Positions 9,066 through 17,655 of a stretch of 64,000 bases of DNA are shown piece after piece. Both the position numbers and the translations under genes were made by a program. A model generated the notes under the pieces. That model was not told the origin of the DNA and made no database searches. It saw only the letters and a program-made list of their open reading frames with translations. Position 1 is the first letter of the stretch; each line of letters begins with the position of its first letter. The DNA is from Salipiger marinus (GTDB lineage Bacteria > Pseudomonadota > Alphaproteobacteria > Rhodobacterales > Rhodobacteraceae), in assembly GCF_900100085.1 (NCBI RefSeq), contig NZ_FNEJ01000008.1, positions 186,001 to 250,000 of the forward strand, read 5' to 3'.

Positions 9066-9788
9066 ATGACCTATTGCGTGGGGCTTCTGCTGGATGCGGG
9101 GATCTTGCTGTTGTCGGACACCCGCACCAATGCCGGGCTGGACAACATCGCGACCTATCGCAAGATGTTCCTCTTCGAAAACCCCGGAGAGCGCGCGATC
9201 GCCATCATGACCGCCGGGTCGCTGTCGATCACCCAGACCACGCTGGCGCGGCTTAGCGATGCCAATGAAGATGCCGACTCGGCCCGTTCGATCCTGCGCG
9301 CGCCCACCATGCTGCAGGTGGCCGAGATCGTGGGGGCGATGCTGTCGGACGTCACCACCGAAATCGCCGCCAAGATGGAACGGATGAGCCAGACCGCCAA
9401 AGCCTCGATGATCGTGGCCGGGCAGCGCAAGGGCGGGCCCATGCGCATGTTCCTTGTCTATCCCGAGGGCAATTTCATCGAGGCGACGCCGGACACACCC
9501 TATCTGCAGATCGGCGAGCATAAATACGGCAAGCCCATTCTCGACCGCGTGATCGAGGCCGACACGACGCTGGCCGATGCCGAAAAGGCGATGCTGCTGT
9601 CGATGGATTCGACCCTGCGCTCGAATCTCAGCGTTGGCATGCCGCTGGATTTTGCCGTGATCGAACGCGATGCGCTGCGCATCTCGCGCACGCGCCGCAT
9701 TCCCGACACCGACGAGGGCTTCAAGCGCATGAGCAATGCGTGGTCCGAAGAACTGCGGCAGGCCTTCCAGCGGATCGATCCGCTTTAA
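9066..9788 (+). CDS. Anbu-type proteasome-like peptidase
   Basis: This 240-residue protein of the COG3484 proteasome-type protease family (Anbu, ancestral beta subunit) starts MTYCVGLLLDAGILLLSDTRTNAG. Removal of Met exposes Thr2, the expected N-terminal nucleophile. I therefore chose the ATG at 9066, although the frame opens with a GTG at 9042. NIATYRKMFLFE and MTAGSLSITQTT follow, as usual for the family. Anbu homologues assemble into helical or ring-like oligomers; peptidase substrates are not well defined. The gene lies about 90 bp downstream of the transglutaminase gene and is conserved with the ATP-grasp, alpha-E and transglutaminase trio. Confidence 0.93.
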   Translation: MTYCVGLLLDAGILLLSDTRTNAGLDNIATYRKMFLFENPGERAIAIMTAGSLSITQTTLARLSDANEDADSARSILRAPTMLQVAEIVGAMLSDVTTEIAAKMERMSQTAKASMIVAGQRKGGPMRMFLVYPEGNFIEATPDTPYLQIGEHKYGKPILDRVIEADTTLADAEKAMLLSMDSTLRSNLSVGMPLDFAVIERDALRISRTRRIPDTDEGFKRMSNAWSEELRQAFQRIDPL

Positions 9789-11073
9789 CGAAGTGCTGGC
9801 CTGATCGACCGGCCGAGCGGCGAGGGCGTAGGCCCGGTCGTTCTCCGCCGGGATGATGACGACTGTCCCGCTTCCGCCCCACCGGTTCTTTCGAAAGGGA
9901 TGGCGGCGGGAAAGCGTTCCGCAAGGTCACAGGGCCGGAGAGCGCCAGGTCGTCTACACTCCAGCGTTCTTCTGGTCCTGTCCGAGAGGATCAATCACGG
10001 TCTGCATCCGCCATCGGGGCCGGGGTTTTCTGCCCAACTGCCCGGCACCGTAGCGCGGGTGGAGGAGAGCGTTACCTTCTGCACTGCCGTGTCCAGAAAG
10101 GAGGCGTCGACGCGCGCCCCCGCAATGCCATCTGTCGATCTGGCACCGGACCGGGCTGCTTTAGGGCCGCGTGGCAGTTGAGCCTGCAGTTCCAGAGGTG
10201 CGACTGGCCTTGTGCTCCAGATCCGAGCACCCCCCGGCAGGGCACGTCGCCGCGATGCCCTGCGTGGCGCGGCGCGCGGAGATCTGGCCGCTGCCGCGCG
10301 CGACACAGGGGCAGGTATCGCCCTCCTGCGCAGCATCAAAAGCCCGGAAACCGGCTGTTGAAGCTCCTGAAAGCCCGATCAGACCCTGTCGCAGCCCGTT
10401 TTCGCCAGACCACCATCCCCTGCTGACGGGCAGTGTAATTCATAAAATCGCCCCAGCGCGGGGCATGCCTCACCTCACCCGCTCTGTCCGCGGCGACTCC
10501 TGTCCGGCGGGATCCGCCCTATGCCGCGCCTTGCTCCGCTGACCAGCAAGCCGAGCCTGCCCACCCACCTATGCCGCGCTTTGGCACGAAAAGGTCGCGC
10601 CTCAGCCGGATCACGCAGCATCGCAGGTCCCGCATCTCGCCGGGGGACCACCGCGAGAGGTGTCGGCGCTGCATTCTCACCAATAGGCCTGCCTCATTGC
10701 GTCACCCGCCCGCGCGCTTGTGTGATGCGTCGTCATCTCTCACGCAGCATCCGGCCCGGGGTGTGCCGCAACGGGATCGCCTGCAAATAACTTCAGTCCC
10801 TCGTCCTGCCTGTGCAGGCTCGGTCTGCTCTGGCGTTCAGCGTCGCAGCTTGCATCGAGCCTAACCAGAGGACGTGCCAGATCAACGCATGAGCGAAACC
10901 TGCGGCTGTTCCGATGGTGAAGCCGCTTGTCTTGTATCGCGAAGGCGCAGCCCATGGTGGGCGACCCGGTGAAAGGCGTGAACGTCGGCGGCAGTCTCGT
11001 TGCCCCTCATGCCGGTGAAGAGCTTTGCAGGGCACACGCCGCCCTATGGCAGGCCGGGGGAAGTGATCTGAGG
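9789..11073. other. 1.3 kb region without an intact gene
   Basis: This stretch separates the Anbu cluster from the che operon. All open frames are short, rich in Arg, Pro and Ser, and none shows a recognisable domain or a good ribosome site, so I call no gene. Just after the Anbu gene, CGACCGG...CCCGGTCG (about 9805-9841) could form a weak hairpin. The right end, about 10927-11045, is a decayed copy of a prophage gene (listed separately). The whole region reads as eroded, formerly coding DNA. Confidence 0.55.
10927..11045 (+). pseudogene. Remnant of a phage SleB-type virion protein gene
   Basis: Translated on the plus strand this fragment reads GDPVKGVNVGGSLV, then APHAGEELCRA. The intact prophage gene at 46644-48326 encodes GDPVKGVNVGGALV, then DPYTGEELYRA, at nucleotides 47753-47830. 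The DNA similarity covers at least 10954-11037, with many third-position changes. Only this piece survives and it runs straight into the end of cheD, so it is non-functional. It is evidence of an older, related phage insertion between the Anbu cluster and the che operon. Confidence 0.8.
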
Positions 11074-11598
11074 TCAGAACAGGATGATTTCGGTCTCCGC
11101 TGGTTTGGGTGGGGCAATCGGCGCGACCCGTTCCAGTTCGCCGGGGACGATGAACTGGCGCACGCGCCCATCGGTGGGCCAGAACCGGATGCGGCGGGCG
11201 GAGCTTCCTCCCGTGCTGGCCGAAGCGAGCGGAATCGACTCGTTCTGAAGAAACTCCTTCGCAAAAGCCACGTTGTCACTGCCAATATCCCGCAGCTGGC
11301 TGATCATGTTGGCACCACCAAACAGCTTGGCGATGAGGCGGTTCTTGCGCGCGCCATGTTTCAGCATGCCGTTGATGAGCAGTTCCATGGAATATGCGCC
11401 ATAACGCACGTTTTCCCCCTCTTTTCCGGATCTCTGCGGCAACAGGAAATGGTTCATGCCGCCGACCCGCGCTTCCGGATCACACAGGCATACGGCTGCG
11501 CAGGATCCCAGCACCGTCGACAGAACCTCCCCCGGGTTTCGGGAGATTTTGTATTCTCCCTGGATCACGTTCACGAGCTTTTCGCCGGACTCGATCAT
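11074..11598 (-). CDS. cheD: Chemoreceptor glutamine deamidase CheD
   Basis: This 174-residue protein deamidates specific glutamines of methyl-accepting chemotaxis receptors and is often regulated by binding other Che proteins. The catalytic Cys33 lies in TVLGSCAAVCLCD and His50 in GGMNHFLLP, the expected dyad context. An RYGAYSMELLINGML helix and the LFGGANM segment are also family hallmarks. The ATG at 11598 overlaps the cheB stop by 4 bp. It is the last gene of the minus-strand che operon. Its C-terminal tail runs up to the phage remnant on the other side. Confidence 0.94.
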   Translation of the reverse strand: MIESGEKLVNVIQGEYKISRNPGEVLSTVLGSCAAVCLCDPEARVGGMNHFLLPQRSGKEGENVRYGAYSMELLINGMLKHGARKNRLIAKLFGGANMISQLRDIGSDNVAFAKEFLQNESIPLASASTGGSSARRIRFWPTDGRVRQFIVPGELERVAPIAPPKPAETEIILF

Positions 11599-12641
11599 TT
11601 TGCGATGATCCTTGCACTGGGGGAAGATTTTGGCGCCTCGCAGGCGCGCAGCACCGCTGGTCCGATCTCGGCAAGGGGCAGACAGCTTTGCGCTGCCCCC
11701 AGCTGAACCGCCGCGCGGGGCATGCCATAGACAATGGACGTGGCTTCATCCTGCGCAAAGGTAGTTGCCCCGGCGTCGCGCAGTTCCTTGAGCCCCTGTG
11801 CACCGTCCCGGCCCATTCCGGTAAGCAATGCCGCCACCGCGCGTCCGGCCCCAGGGACCGCCGAAGAAAACAGAACATCCACCGAGGGCATATGACCCGA
11901 GACCGGTTCGCCGCTGCGCAGCACGATGCGCATGGGATGGCCGCCGCCCAGCATCAGATGGGCGCGGCTGCCTGCCGCTATCACCACTTCGCCAGGCCGC
12001 ACCGTGTCGCCATCGCGCGCAGCGCGCACCGTGGCCGCGCATTGACGGTCGAGCAGGCGCGTCAGGCTGTCGCCAAATCCCCCTCCGGTATGCTGCACAA
12101 TGAACGTGGGGGGGCAATCCGAGGGAAAATGTGACAGGACCGTCAGAAGGGCATCAACGCCACCGGTCGAGGCACCCAGCAGGATGAACCGGTCGGAGCG
12201 AGGTACCCCTGCAGGGCTTCTGGGGGCCACGGGCTGGCTTCTGATGGTCTGCGCATTCCGGCGCGCGGTGCGGGTCACACTTCGCAGCATATCCACGAGG
12301 ATCTGCGCCGGGGTGTCCGGATCGATCGCAAACAGATCGGATTTTCGGTTCCAGGGCGAAGCTTCCCTTGCGGCTTCCGCCTCGCTGCGGGTCTTGATGA
12401 CCAGCCAGCGCACGTCCAGCGCCGAAAAAAGCGCCCGCATCACCTCGAATTCCGGCATCAGCGCCAGACGCTCGGCAATCAGTACCGCCATGGGCTCACG
12501 CTCTTCCACGACCGTGTAGGTGGTCATGAGATCCGTGGTTTCTGCCATCACCTCGACAAAGCTCGACGGTGCGATTTCAGAAGCGAGACGGTGCCGGAAT
12601 GCCCTGTCCGGATGTGCTATGACTAGAGTGATGCGCGACAT
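11595..12641 (-). CDS. cheB: CheB-type methylesterase with a degenerate receiver domain
   Basis: This 348-residue protein removes methyl groups from chemoreceptor glutamates. The C-terminal esterase domain (about 150-335) has Ser158 in GASTGG, His184 in IVQHTGGGFG and Asp279 in TGMGRDGA, so the catalytic triad is intact. The N-terminal 120 residues align in layout with a response-regulator receiver. However, the phospho-accepting Asp is missing (VLIAERLALMPEF stands where a D-x-x-MP motif belongs) and the acidic pair is reduced to HPD. Activation by CheA phosphorylation therefore looks unlikely. The ATG at 12641 has an AAAGGAG site 8 bp upstream. Confidence 0.92.
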   Translation of the reverse strand: MSRITLVIAHPDRAFRHRLASEIAPSSFVEVMAETTDLMTTYTVVEEREPMAVLIAERLALMPEFEVMRALFSALDVRWLVIKTRSEAEAAREASPWNRKSDLFAIDPDTPAQILVDMLRSVTRTARRNAQTIRSQPVAPRSPAGVPRSDRFILLGASTGGVDALLTVLSHFPSDCPPTFIVQHTGGGFGDSLTRLLDRQCAATVRAARDGDTVRPGEVVIAAGSRAHLMLGGGHPMRIVLRSGEPVSGHMPSVDVLFSSAVPGAGRAVAALLTGMGRDGAQGLKELRDAGATTFAQDEATSIVYGMPRAAVQLGAAQSCLPLAEIGPAVLRACEAPKSSPSARIIAK

Positions 12642-12764
12642 CGTCCAGCTCCTTTCTGGTGGTTTCCGCCCGCGCTGCTGCACGTGCCGATCTGTCTTGC
12701 TTTTCGCGATGGTCTGCTCTTGGCGCTGCGGCGGGTGGACCCGCTGGAGAAGGTTCCGAGGCTG

Positions 12765-13115
12765 TCAGAACAGTTCAGGGGCATTGGCGACAAGCTGATC
12801 TGAATCCTGACCGCTCAGCCGTAGCGCCAGTTCGCGCAGAGGGATGGCGGCGAGCGCCTCGGCGAGGTCCAGCCCGGTGGGATCATCGAGTTTGCGGGCC
12901 AGCCGTTCCACATAGGCGGCCAGGGCATCGGTCGACTGCGCCAGCATGTCCAGTTCCTGAAACGCGGTGATCGCGACGGCGCCCAAAGTCGCATCTTCTC
13001 TGGCATAGATATGCTCCATGCCATGCTCGAGCCGCTCCAGCCGGTTCTGCAAATGGCGGATCTCTCGCGACAGGAGCCAGGTCGCTTCGCCGGGAGTCAG
13101 GATGCGCATGGACAT
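12765..13115 (-). CDS. Unknown protein of the che operon
   Basis: This 116-residue, probably all-helical cytoplasmic protein (MSMRILTPGEATWLLSREIRHLQNR...) has no recognisable catalytic motif. Heptad-like leucines around residues 13-35 (LLSREIRHLQNRLERLEHGM) suggest a coiled coil. It starts 3 bp after the cheY stop, and 123 bp separate it from cheB, so it belongs to the che operon. A role as an adaptor or as a CheY-phosphate-interacting protein is possible but purely positional. A start two codons later (ATG at 13109) is also possible. Confidence 0.75.
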   Translation of the reverse strand: MSMRILTPGEATWLLSREIRHLQNRLERLEHGMEHIYAREDATLGAVAITAFQELDMLAQSTDALAAYVERLARKLDDPTGLDLAEALAAIPLRELALRLSGQDSDQLVANAPELF

Positions 13116-13118
13116 GGC

Positions 13119-13505
13119 CTAAAGCTTTCCCACCACGCTTTCGATGCAGGCTTTGAGCGACAGCGAGGTAAACGGCTTCTTGATCATGTTGTTCAGGCCA
13201 AGCTGCTTCGCCTCTGCCACCATTTCCGGGGTCGGCTTGCCGGTGACGAGGATAAAGCCCATCCGTTGGGTCGCCTTGTTCTGGCGAACCGCCTTGAGCA
13301 GGCCCAGCCCGTCCATGTTGGGCATGTTGAAGTCGGACAGAACGAGATGCACGGGGTTGGCAGAGAGGCGGGCGAGCGCCTTGGCTCCGTCGTTTTCGGT
13401 GACGTAGTTCGAGATACCGATCTCGTCGAGCGCCTGTGTGATGAGGCCACGGCTGGTTGCCATGTCGTCGACCACCATGATGCGGAGGGAATCTTTCAGG
13501 CTCAT
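13119..13505 (-). CDS. cheY: Chemotaxis response regulator CheY (first of two)
   Basis: This 128-residue single-domain receiver has the acidic pair Asp13-Asp14, phospho-acceptor Asp58 (VLSDFNMPNMDG), Thr88 and Lys110 (KKPF), so it should be fully phosphorylatable by CheA. No output domain is attached. In alphaproteobacteria with two CheY proteins, one usually binds the flagellar motor and the other acts as a phosphate sink; which is which cannot be told here. It lies between cheR and the unknown 116-residue gene. Confidence 0.94.
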   Translation of the reverse strand: MSLKDSLRIMVVDDMATSRGLITQALDEIGISNYVTENDGAKALARLSANPVHLVLSDFNMPNMDGLGLLKAVRQNKATQRMGFILVTGKPTPEMVAEAKQLGLNNMIKKPFTSLSLKACIESVVGKL

Positions 13506-13514
13506 AATTGTCTC

Positions 13515-14384
13515 CTAGTTCGTGGCCGGCCTGTCGCGGCCCGGTCGCTTTCGGTAGGTTGTCACGCCCGCAGTCGCGAGGTCCGATGTGGCGGGGCCGG
13601 AGACTCGTTCGGAATGGCCGATAAACAGCAGGCCGCCCTCCCGGAGCATCCTGGCAAGATTGGCCCAGAGGGTCTGTTGGGTCTCTTGGTCGAAATAGAT
13701 CGCGACATTGCGGCAGAAGATTGCGTCGAAGGGCCCCCTGAAAGGCCAGGGTTCAACGAGATTCAGTTCGCCGAAGGTCACCAGCGCCTTGACGTCCGGC
13801 GCCATTTCGAAAAACCCGGGATCGGTCTCCCGTGTTACCGTCCAACGGGACTGCAGGGCCGCCGGAATCGCCGCCCGTTCTTCCAGAGGATAGCGGGCCG
13901 CCCGTGCCTTGCGTACAATGGCCGGATCGATATCCGTGGCGAGGATACGCATGTCCCGGCGGGCTGCATCCGGGAATGCCGCGAGCAGAGTCATGGCGGT
14001 GGAAAACGCTTCCTGTCCGGAAGAGCAGCCGGCCGACCAGATGCGCACGCGTCTCTGCTGAGAGAATTGTGGCAGAAGCTCCGACTGGAGCGAGTCGAAG
14101 TGGTGCTTTTCCCGAAAGAAGCTGGTGACATTCGTGGTCAGGGCAGAGACGAGTTCAAGCCGTTCTTCGCCCTCGGCCTCCGCGGCCAGCAGGGTCATGT
14201 AGTCACGAAACGAGGCGACATTGCGCGCACGCAGACGCCGGGCCAGACGCGAATACACCAAGGGCTTCTTGCTGTCCGCAAGGCTCAGACCGAATTCCGC
14301 GCGGGCGAGCTTGGCGAGATTGCGGAAGTCATCATCGGTGAAGGTGAATTCGCGCGGGCCCGCCTCGAGCGGCGACAGTGTCAT
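13515..14384 (-). CDS. cheR: Chemoreceptor methyltransferase CheR
   Basis: This 289-residue SAM-dependent enzyme methylates receptor glutamates. The N-terminal helical domain (about 15-80) is followed by the family motif TTNVTSFFRE (about 83-92). The SAM-binding segment WSAGCSSGQEAFS (about 116-128, canonical GCSTGEE), ILATDIDPAIVRKAR, FCRNVAIYFD and LFIGHSE come next. No pentapeptide-binding insertion or C-terminal TPR repeats are seen, so it is a minimal CheR. The ATG at 14384 overlaps the cheW stop by 4 bp. Confidence 0.95.
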   Translation of the reverse strand: MTLSPLEAGPREFTFTDDDFRNLAKLARAEFGLSLADSKKPLVYSRLARRLRARNVASFRDYMTLLAAEAEGEERLELVSALTTNVTSFFREKHHFDSLQSELLPQFSQQRRVRIWSAGCSSGQEAFSTAMTLLAAFPDAARRDMRILATDIDPAIVRKARAARYPLEERAAIPAALQSRWTVTRETDPGFFEMAPDVKALVTFGELNLVEPWPFRGPFDAIFCRNVAIYFDQETQQTLWANLARMLREGGLLFIGHSERVSGPATSDLATAGVTTYRKRPGRDRPATN

Positions 14385-14848
14385 GCGACCATGCCCCCGT
14401 CAGTGTCCAGCACGGCATCCAGATTGACGACCCGCACCATCGACTCTCCAACCGAAATGACGCCAAGAATGGCCTGGCGGGCGGCTTCCGATTTGATGTC
14501 GGGTGTCTCCTGAATGGAGGATTTGTTGACCGACAAAATCTCCGAGACCGACTCGACCAGAAGCCCGACGGTGGTGCCACCCGCGGCGGCGACGATGACC
14601 ACGTTGCGCTCGTTGTCCACCGTCTTGCCAAGGCCAAAGCGGGCCGAAAGATCAAAGATCGGGATGACGGCGCCGCGCAGGTTCATCACCCCCAGCACGT
14701 CTTCGGGCGTGTGGGGAAGCTTCGTCACTGGGGTCCAGCGGCGGATCTCTCGGATCTGGGTGATCTCGAGGCAGAAGCTCTGATTGCCTGCGGAGAAGGT
14801 GATGAATTCGAACTGTGTTTCCGTCGGGCCTTCGAGGACATCAAGCAT
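14381..14848 (-). CDS. cheW: Chemotaxis adaptor CheW
   Basis: This 155-residue single CheW domain links receptors to CheA. The usual landmarks are FITFSAGNQSFCLEITQIREI, VMNLRGAVIPIFDL and GLLVESVSEIL. The start overlaps the cheA stop by 8 bp and the stop overlaps cheR by 4 bp, giving tight translational coupling across cheA-cheW-cheR. Expected to sit in the receptor arrays at the inner membrane. Confidence 0.95.
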   Translation of the reverse strand: MLDVLEGPTETQFEFITFSAGNQSFCLEITQIREIRRWTPVTKLPHTPEDVLGVMNLRGAVIPIFDLSARFGLGKTVDNERNVVIVAAAGGTTVGLLVESVSEILSVNKSSIQETPDIKSEAARQAILGVISVGESMVRVVNLDAVLDTDGGMVA

Positions 14849-16997
14849 GGCGAAGTTCCATTCTGGGGGAGGTGACCGCAGCGAAATAGGGGGCGGCGGG
14901 CTGAAGTTTCACGAGTTCTTGGGGATCGAGGATGAGGGCGATCTTGCCGTCGCCAAGAATGGTGGCGGCGGAGACGCCGGGAATGGCGCCGTAATTGCTT
15001 TCCAGGCTCTTGATCACGACCTGGCGCTGATCATGGATCGCTTCCACCCGGAGCGCGGTGAGACCTTGCGATTCCGTGCTGACCAGAAGCAGCACGCCAT
15101 TGCCCGGATCCTGGGCACCGGGAGCCAAGCCGAGGTTCCTGGCCACGTCGACGATTGGAACATAGGCGCCGCGCACGGAGATCACGAAGCCCTTTGTGCC
15201 GATGGAATGCAGGTCCCGGCGGTTGGGGCGGATGGTTTCGATGATCGACGCAATCGGAATGACCATGGTCTGATCGGCGACCGAGATGACGAACCCGTCC
15301 ATCACCGCAAGAGTCAGCGGCAGGACAATGGTGAAGGTCGTGCCCGCCCCGGGACTGGAGGTAATGGACACCCTGCCGCCCAGCGCGGCCACAGCATTTT
15401 TGACGACATCCATCCCGACGCCACGGCCCGAGAGGTTCGACACCTCGCTTGCCGTCGAAAAGCCCGGCAGGAACAGCAGGTTGTCGATCTCTGCCTCGGA
15501 CAGTTCGGCCTCTGGCACCACCAGACCCTTTTCGATGGCCTTTTCGAGGATGCGCGCGCGGTTCAGCCCGGCGCCATCATCGGCAATCTCGATGAAGACG
15601 CTTCCGGACCGGTGAGAGGCGGAAAGCCGGATCGTGCCGATGGTATCCTTGCCCGCTTCGGTCCGCTTTTCGGGCTTTTCAAGCCCGTGATCCACCGCGT
15701 TTCGCACCATATGGGTCAGCGGATCGGCCAGGCGTTCGATGACGGTCTTGTCCACCTCGGTGGAATCGCCGACGGTGACAAGCCGGGCTTTTTTGCCGGT
15801 GGCCTCCGACGCCTCACGCACGATCCGCGACATGCGCTGGAACAGCGGCTTGGCCGGCTGGGCGCGGATGGCCATCACGCCTTCCTGAATGTCGCGCGCG
15901 AGCAGCTTGTAGGCCTCAAGCTCGTTGGTCAGATGGGCGACCGCGGGCAGTTCCAGTTCTTCGATCCGTTGCGAGATCATGGCCTGGTTGATGATCAGCT
16001 CGCCCACCGTGTTGATGAGCCTGTCCACGCGTTCCAGATCGACGCGCAGGGTGGGGCGGGGCCCGCGCGGCTCTTCCTTGGAGGCGGCGGCGGTGCGCGG
16101 ACTGGGCGGGCCGTCTGATCCGGCGCCCGGCATTACCGAGGCGACCTTCGCGGATTTGACGAGCGTGGCGGGCGGCGGCTTCATCACGGCAGTTTCCGTC
16201 ACCGTTTCCATGTCGAAATCCGGCGTGTCGGACTCTTCGGTCACGGACATATCGAGCTCGCAAAGCGATTCCACGAACTCGAATATCTCGTGTAGAACGG
16301 TTTCGGGCTCGGCCGTTTCCAGCTGCAGCTGCCAGGCCAGCACGGCGTCATTGGGGTCGAACGCGTCGAAATCGGGAAGAAAAGACAGATCCGCCTGAAC
16401 CGTCAGCGTGCCAAGCTCCGCCAGCGCATCGAAAAGCAGCAGCGGCTCGTGCCCGTTGGCGTAAAGAGCGCGGCTGGGTTTGAACCGGATGTCGAACTGG
16501 CGCAGCGCGCTGGGCGGTGTTTCCGGGTATTCCGGGCTCTGCTCGCTGTCTGCGGACGTACCGAAATCCAAAGACAGCGCATCAAAGCTGAAATCCTCGT
16601 CGCCGCCCTGCTCTTCCTCGCCCAGATAGGCCTCCAGTTCGCGCAGGATCGTCGCTTCGGCTTCGGCATTCGGGTCTCGTTCGTCGCGCGCCGCTTCCAC
16701 CAGATCGGCAAGCTGGTCGCCGGAGCGGTGAAACAGCCGCATCAGCGCCTCGTCCACCATCAGCTCCTGTGACCGCACCTTGTCCATCACGGTTTCGAAG
16801 GTATGGGCAAAGCTGACCAGACGGCCAAGCGCGAAGGCGCCAGCCCCTCCCTTGATCGAGTGGACAGCCCGGAACACCGCGTTGACCACGTCCATGTTCC
16901 CGGCGTCTTCCTCCATCGCCGAGAGGCCTTCGACCAGCGCTTCTAGAAGTTCTTCGCATTCCTCGAAGAAGGTGTCCCGGATCGCGTTCCTTGACAT
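14841..16997 (-). CDS. cheA: Chemotaxis histidine kinase CheA
   Basis: This 718-residue kinase phosphorylates the two CheY proteins. Domains in order are an HPt domain with phospho-accepting His46 (AVHSIKGGAGAF), an acidic linker and low-similarity P2-like region (about 110-320), a dimerisation helix pair (VDRLINTVGELIINQAM), an ATPase domain with N box HMVRNAVDHGLE, G1 ADDGAGLN and G2 GRGVGMDVV, and a C-terminal CheW-like domain. All catalytic boxes are intact. The start is 2 bp from the stop of the upstream cheY. Confidence 0.96.
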   Translation of the reverse strand: MSRNAIRDTFFEECEELLEALVEGLSAMEEDAGNMDVVNAVFRAVHSIKGGAGAFALGRLVSFAHTFETVMDKVRSQELMVDEALMRLFHRSGDQLADLVEAARDERDPNAEAEATILRELEAYLGEEEQGGDEDFSFDALSLDFGTSADSEQSPEYPETPPSALRQFDIRFKPSRALYANGHEPLLLFDALAELGTLTVQADLSFLPDFDAFDPNDAVLAWQLQLETAEPETVLHEIFEFVESLCELDMSVTEESDTPDFDMETVTETAVMKPPPATLVKSAKVASVMPGAGSDGPPSPRTAAASKEEPRGPRPTLRVDLERVDRLINTVGELIINQAMISQRIEELELPAVAHLTNELEAYKLLARDIQEGVMAIRAQPAKPLFQRMSRIVREASEATGKKARLVTVGDSTEVDKTVIERLADPLTHMVRNAVDHGLEKPEKRTEAGKDTIGTIRLSASHRSGSVFIEIADDGAGLNRARILEKAIEKGLVVPEAELSEAEIDNLLFLPGFSTASEVSNLSGRGVGMDVVKNAVAALGGRVSITSSPGAGTTFTIVLPLTLAVMDGFVISVADQTMVIPIASIIETIRPNRRDLHSIGTKGFVISVRGAYVPIVDVARNLGLAPGAQDPGNGVLLLVSTESQGLTALRVEAIHDQRQVVIKSLESNYGAIPGVSAATILGDGKIALILDPQELVKLQPAAPYFAAVTSPRMELRHA

Positions 16998-16999
16998 GG

Positions 17000-17374
17000 C
17001 TACACCATATGGCCGGTCAGGCGGCGCAGCACGGAAACCAGCGAAGCGTCGTCGAAGGGTTTCACGATCCAGCCGGTGGCTCCGGCCGCTCTGGCGCGGG
17101 CCTTGAGATCGGCGCCGCTTTCCGTGGTCAGCACGATGATCGGCACCGTCGTGCGATTCGGGCCGCTGCGCAGGGTCTCGATCACCCCGAACCCGTCCAT
17201 ATTGGGCATGTTGATGTCCGTGATGACCACATCGGGCTCCACCTCGGAAAACTGCTCCACGCCTTCGACCCCATCACAGGCCGAATGATATTCGAAACCG
17301 GCACCTTCCAGCGAAACCCGAAGCAGGTTCCGGATCGTCCGGGAATCGTCGATGGCGAGCACTTTCGTCGTCAT
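17000..17374 (-). CDS. cheY: Chemotaxis response regulator CheY (second of two)
   Basis: This 124-residue receiver has Asp9-Asp10, Asp53 (ITDINMPNMDG), Thr83/84 and Lys105 (VKPF), a complete phosphorylation site. The frame is open far upstream, but the ATG at 17374 gives the conserved start MTTKVLAIDDSRTIR and overlaps the stop of the STAS gene by 4 bp (ATGA). It lies directly upstream of cheA and is more similar to classical CheY of STAS-CheY-CheA clusters than to the cheY at 13119. Confidence 0.94.
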   Translation of the reverse strand: MTTKVLAIDDSRTIRNLLRVSLEGAGFEYHSACDGVEGVEQFSEVEPDVVITDINMPNMDGFGVIETLRSGPNRTTVPIIVLTTESGADLKARARAAGATGWIVKPFDDASLVSVLRRLTGHMV

Positions 17375-17655
17375 TGCATCGCGTCCTTGTCGAAATGGTC
17401 GGGGGCAACGCCGAGCCTTTCGAGCCCGGCGCGGAAGGTTGCGCTCGTCTCGACGAGCTGGAAGGGAACCTGCTCCAGCGCCCATTGCTTCTGGGCCACA
17501 AGCAGCAGCTGCAGGCGGTGGGAATCGAGCCGGGCAACTTCCCGTGCTGAAATGCGGATCGGCATGTGGCGGGCGCCGAGCAGGAAAGGCACAAGCGCAT
17601 CCTCGCCGTTCCGGTTGCGCGCGGGTTCGAGAACATGAAGTTGAAGATCGGTCAT
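17371..17655 (-). CDS. STAS-domain protein, first gene of the che operon
   Basis: This 94-residue protein has a STAS-like fold pattern: PIRISAREVARLDSHRLQLLL, then PFQLVETSATFRAGLERLGV, where the SxxFRxxLExLG end is typical. STAS domains bind nucleotides or partner proteins, as in anti-sigma factor antagonists. In che operons they occur as small accessory proteins of unknown role. The gene overlaps cheY by 4 bp and is the first of nine genes on this strand. The operon promoter should lie between it and tRNA-Cys (17656-17925), where I see no clear boxes. Confidence 0.75.
   Translation of the reverse strand: MTDLQLHVLEPARNRNGEDALVPFLLGARHMPIRISAREVARLDSHRLQLLLVAQKQWALEQVPFQLVETSATFRAGLERLGVAPDHFDKDAMQ

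Noticed and set aside
9789-10926. Several short ORFs on both strands considered as genes or transposase remnants.
   Set aside because: None shows a family motif, a ribosome site or coding-like composition, and I could not match any to a transposase; only the phage remnant at the right end is supported.
12642-12764. Possible separate gene or terminator between cheB and the 116-residue gene.
   Set aside because: Only 123 bp, no protein-like ORF and no hairpin followed by T-run.
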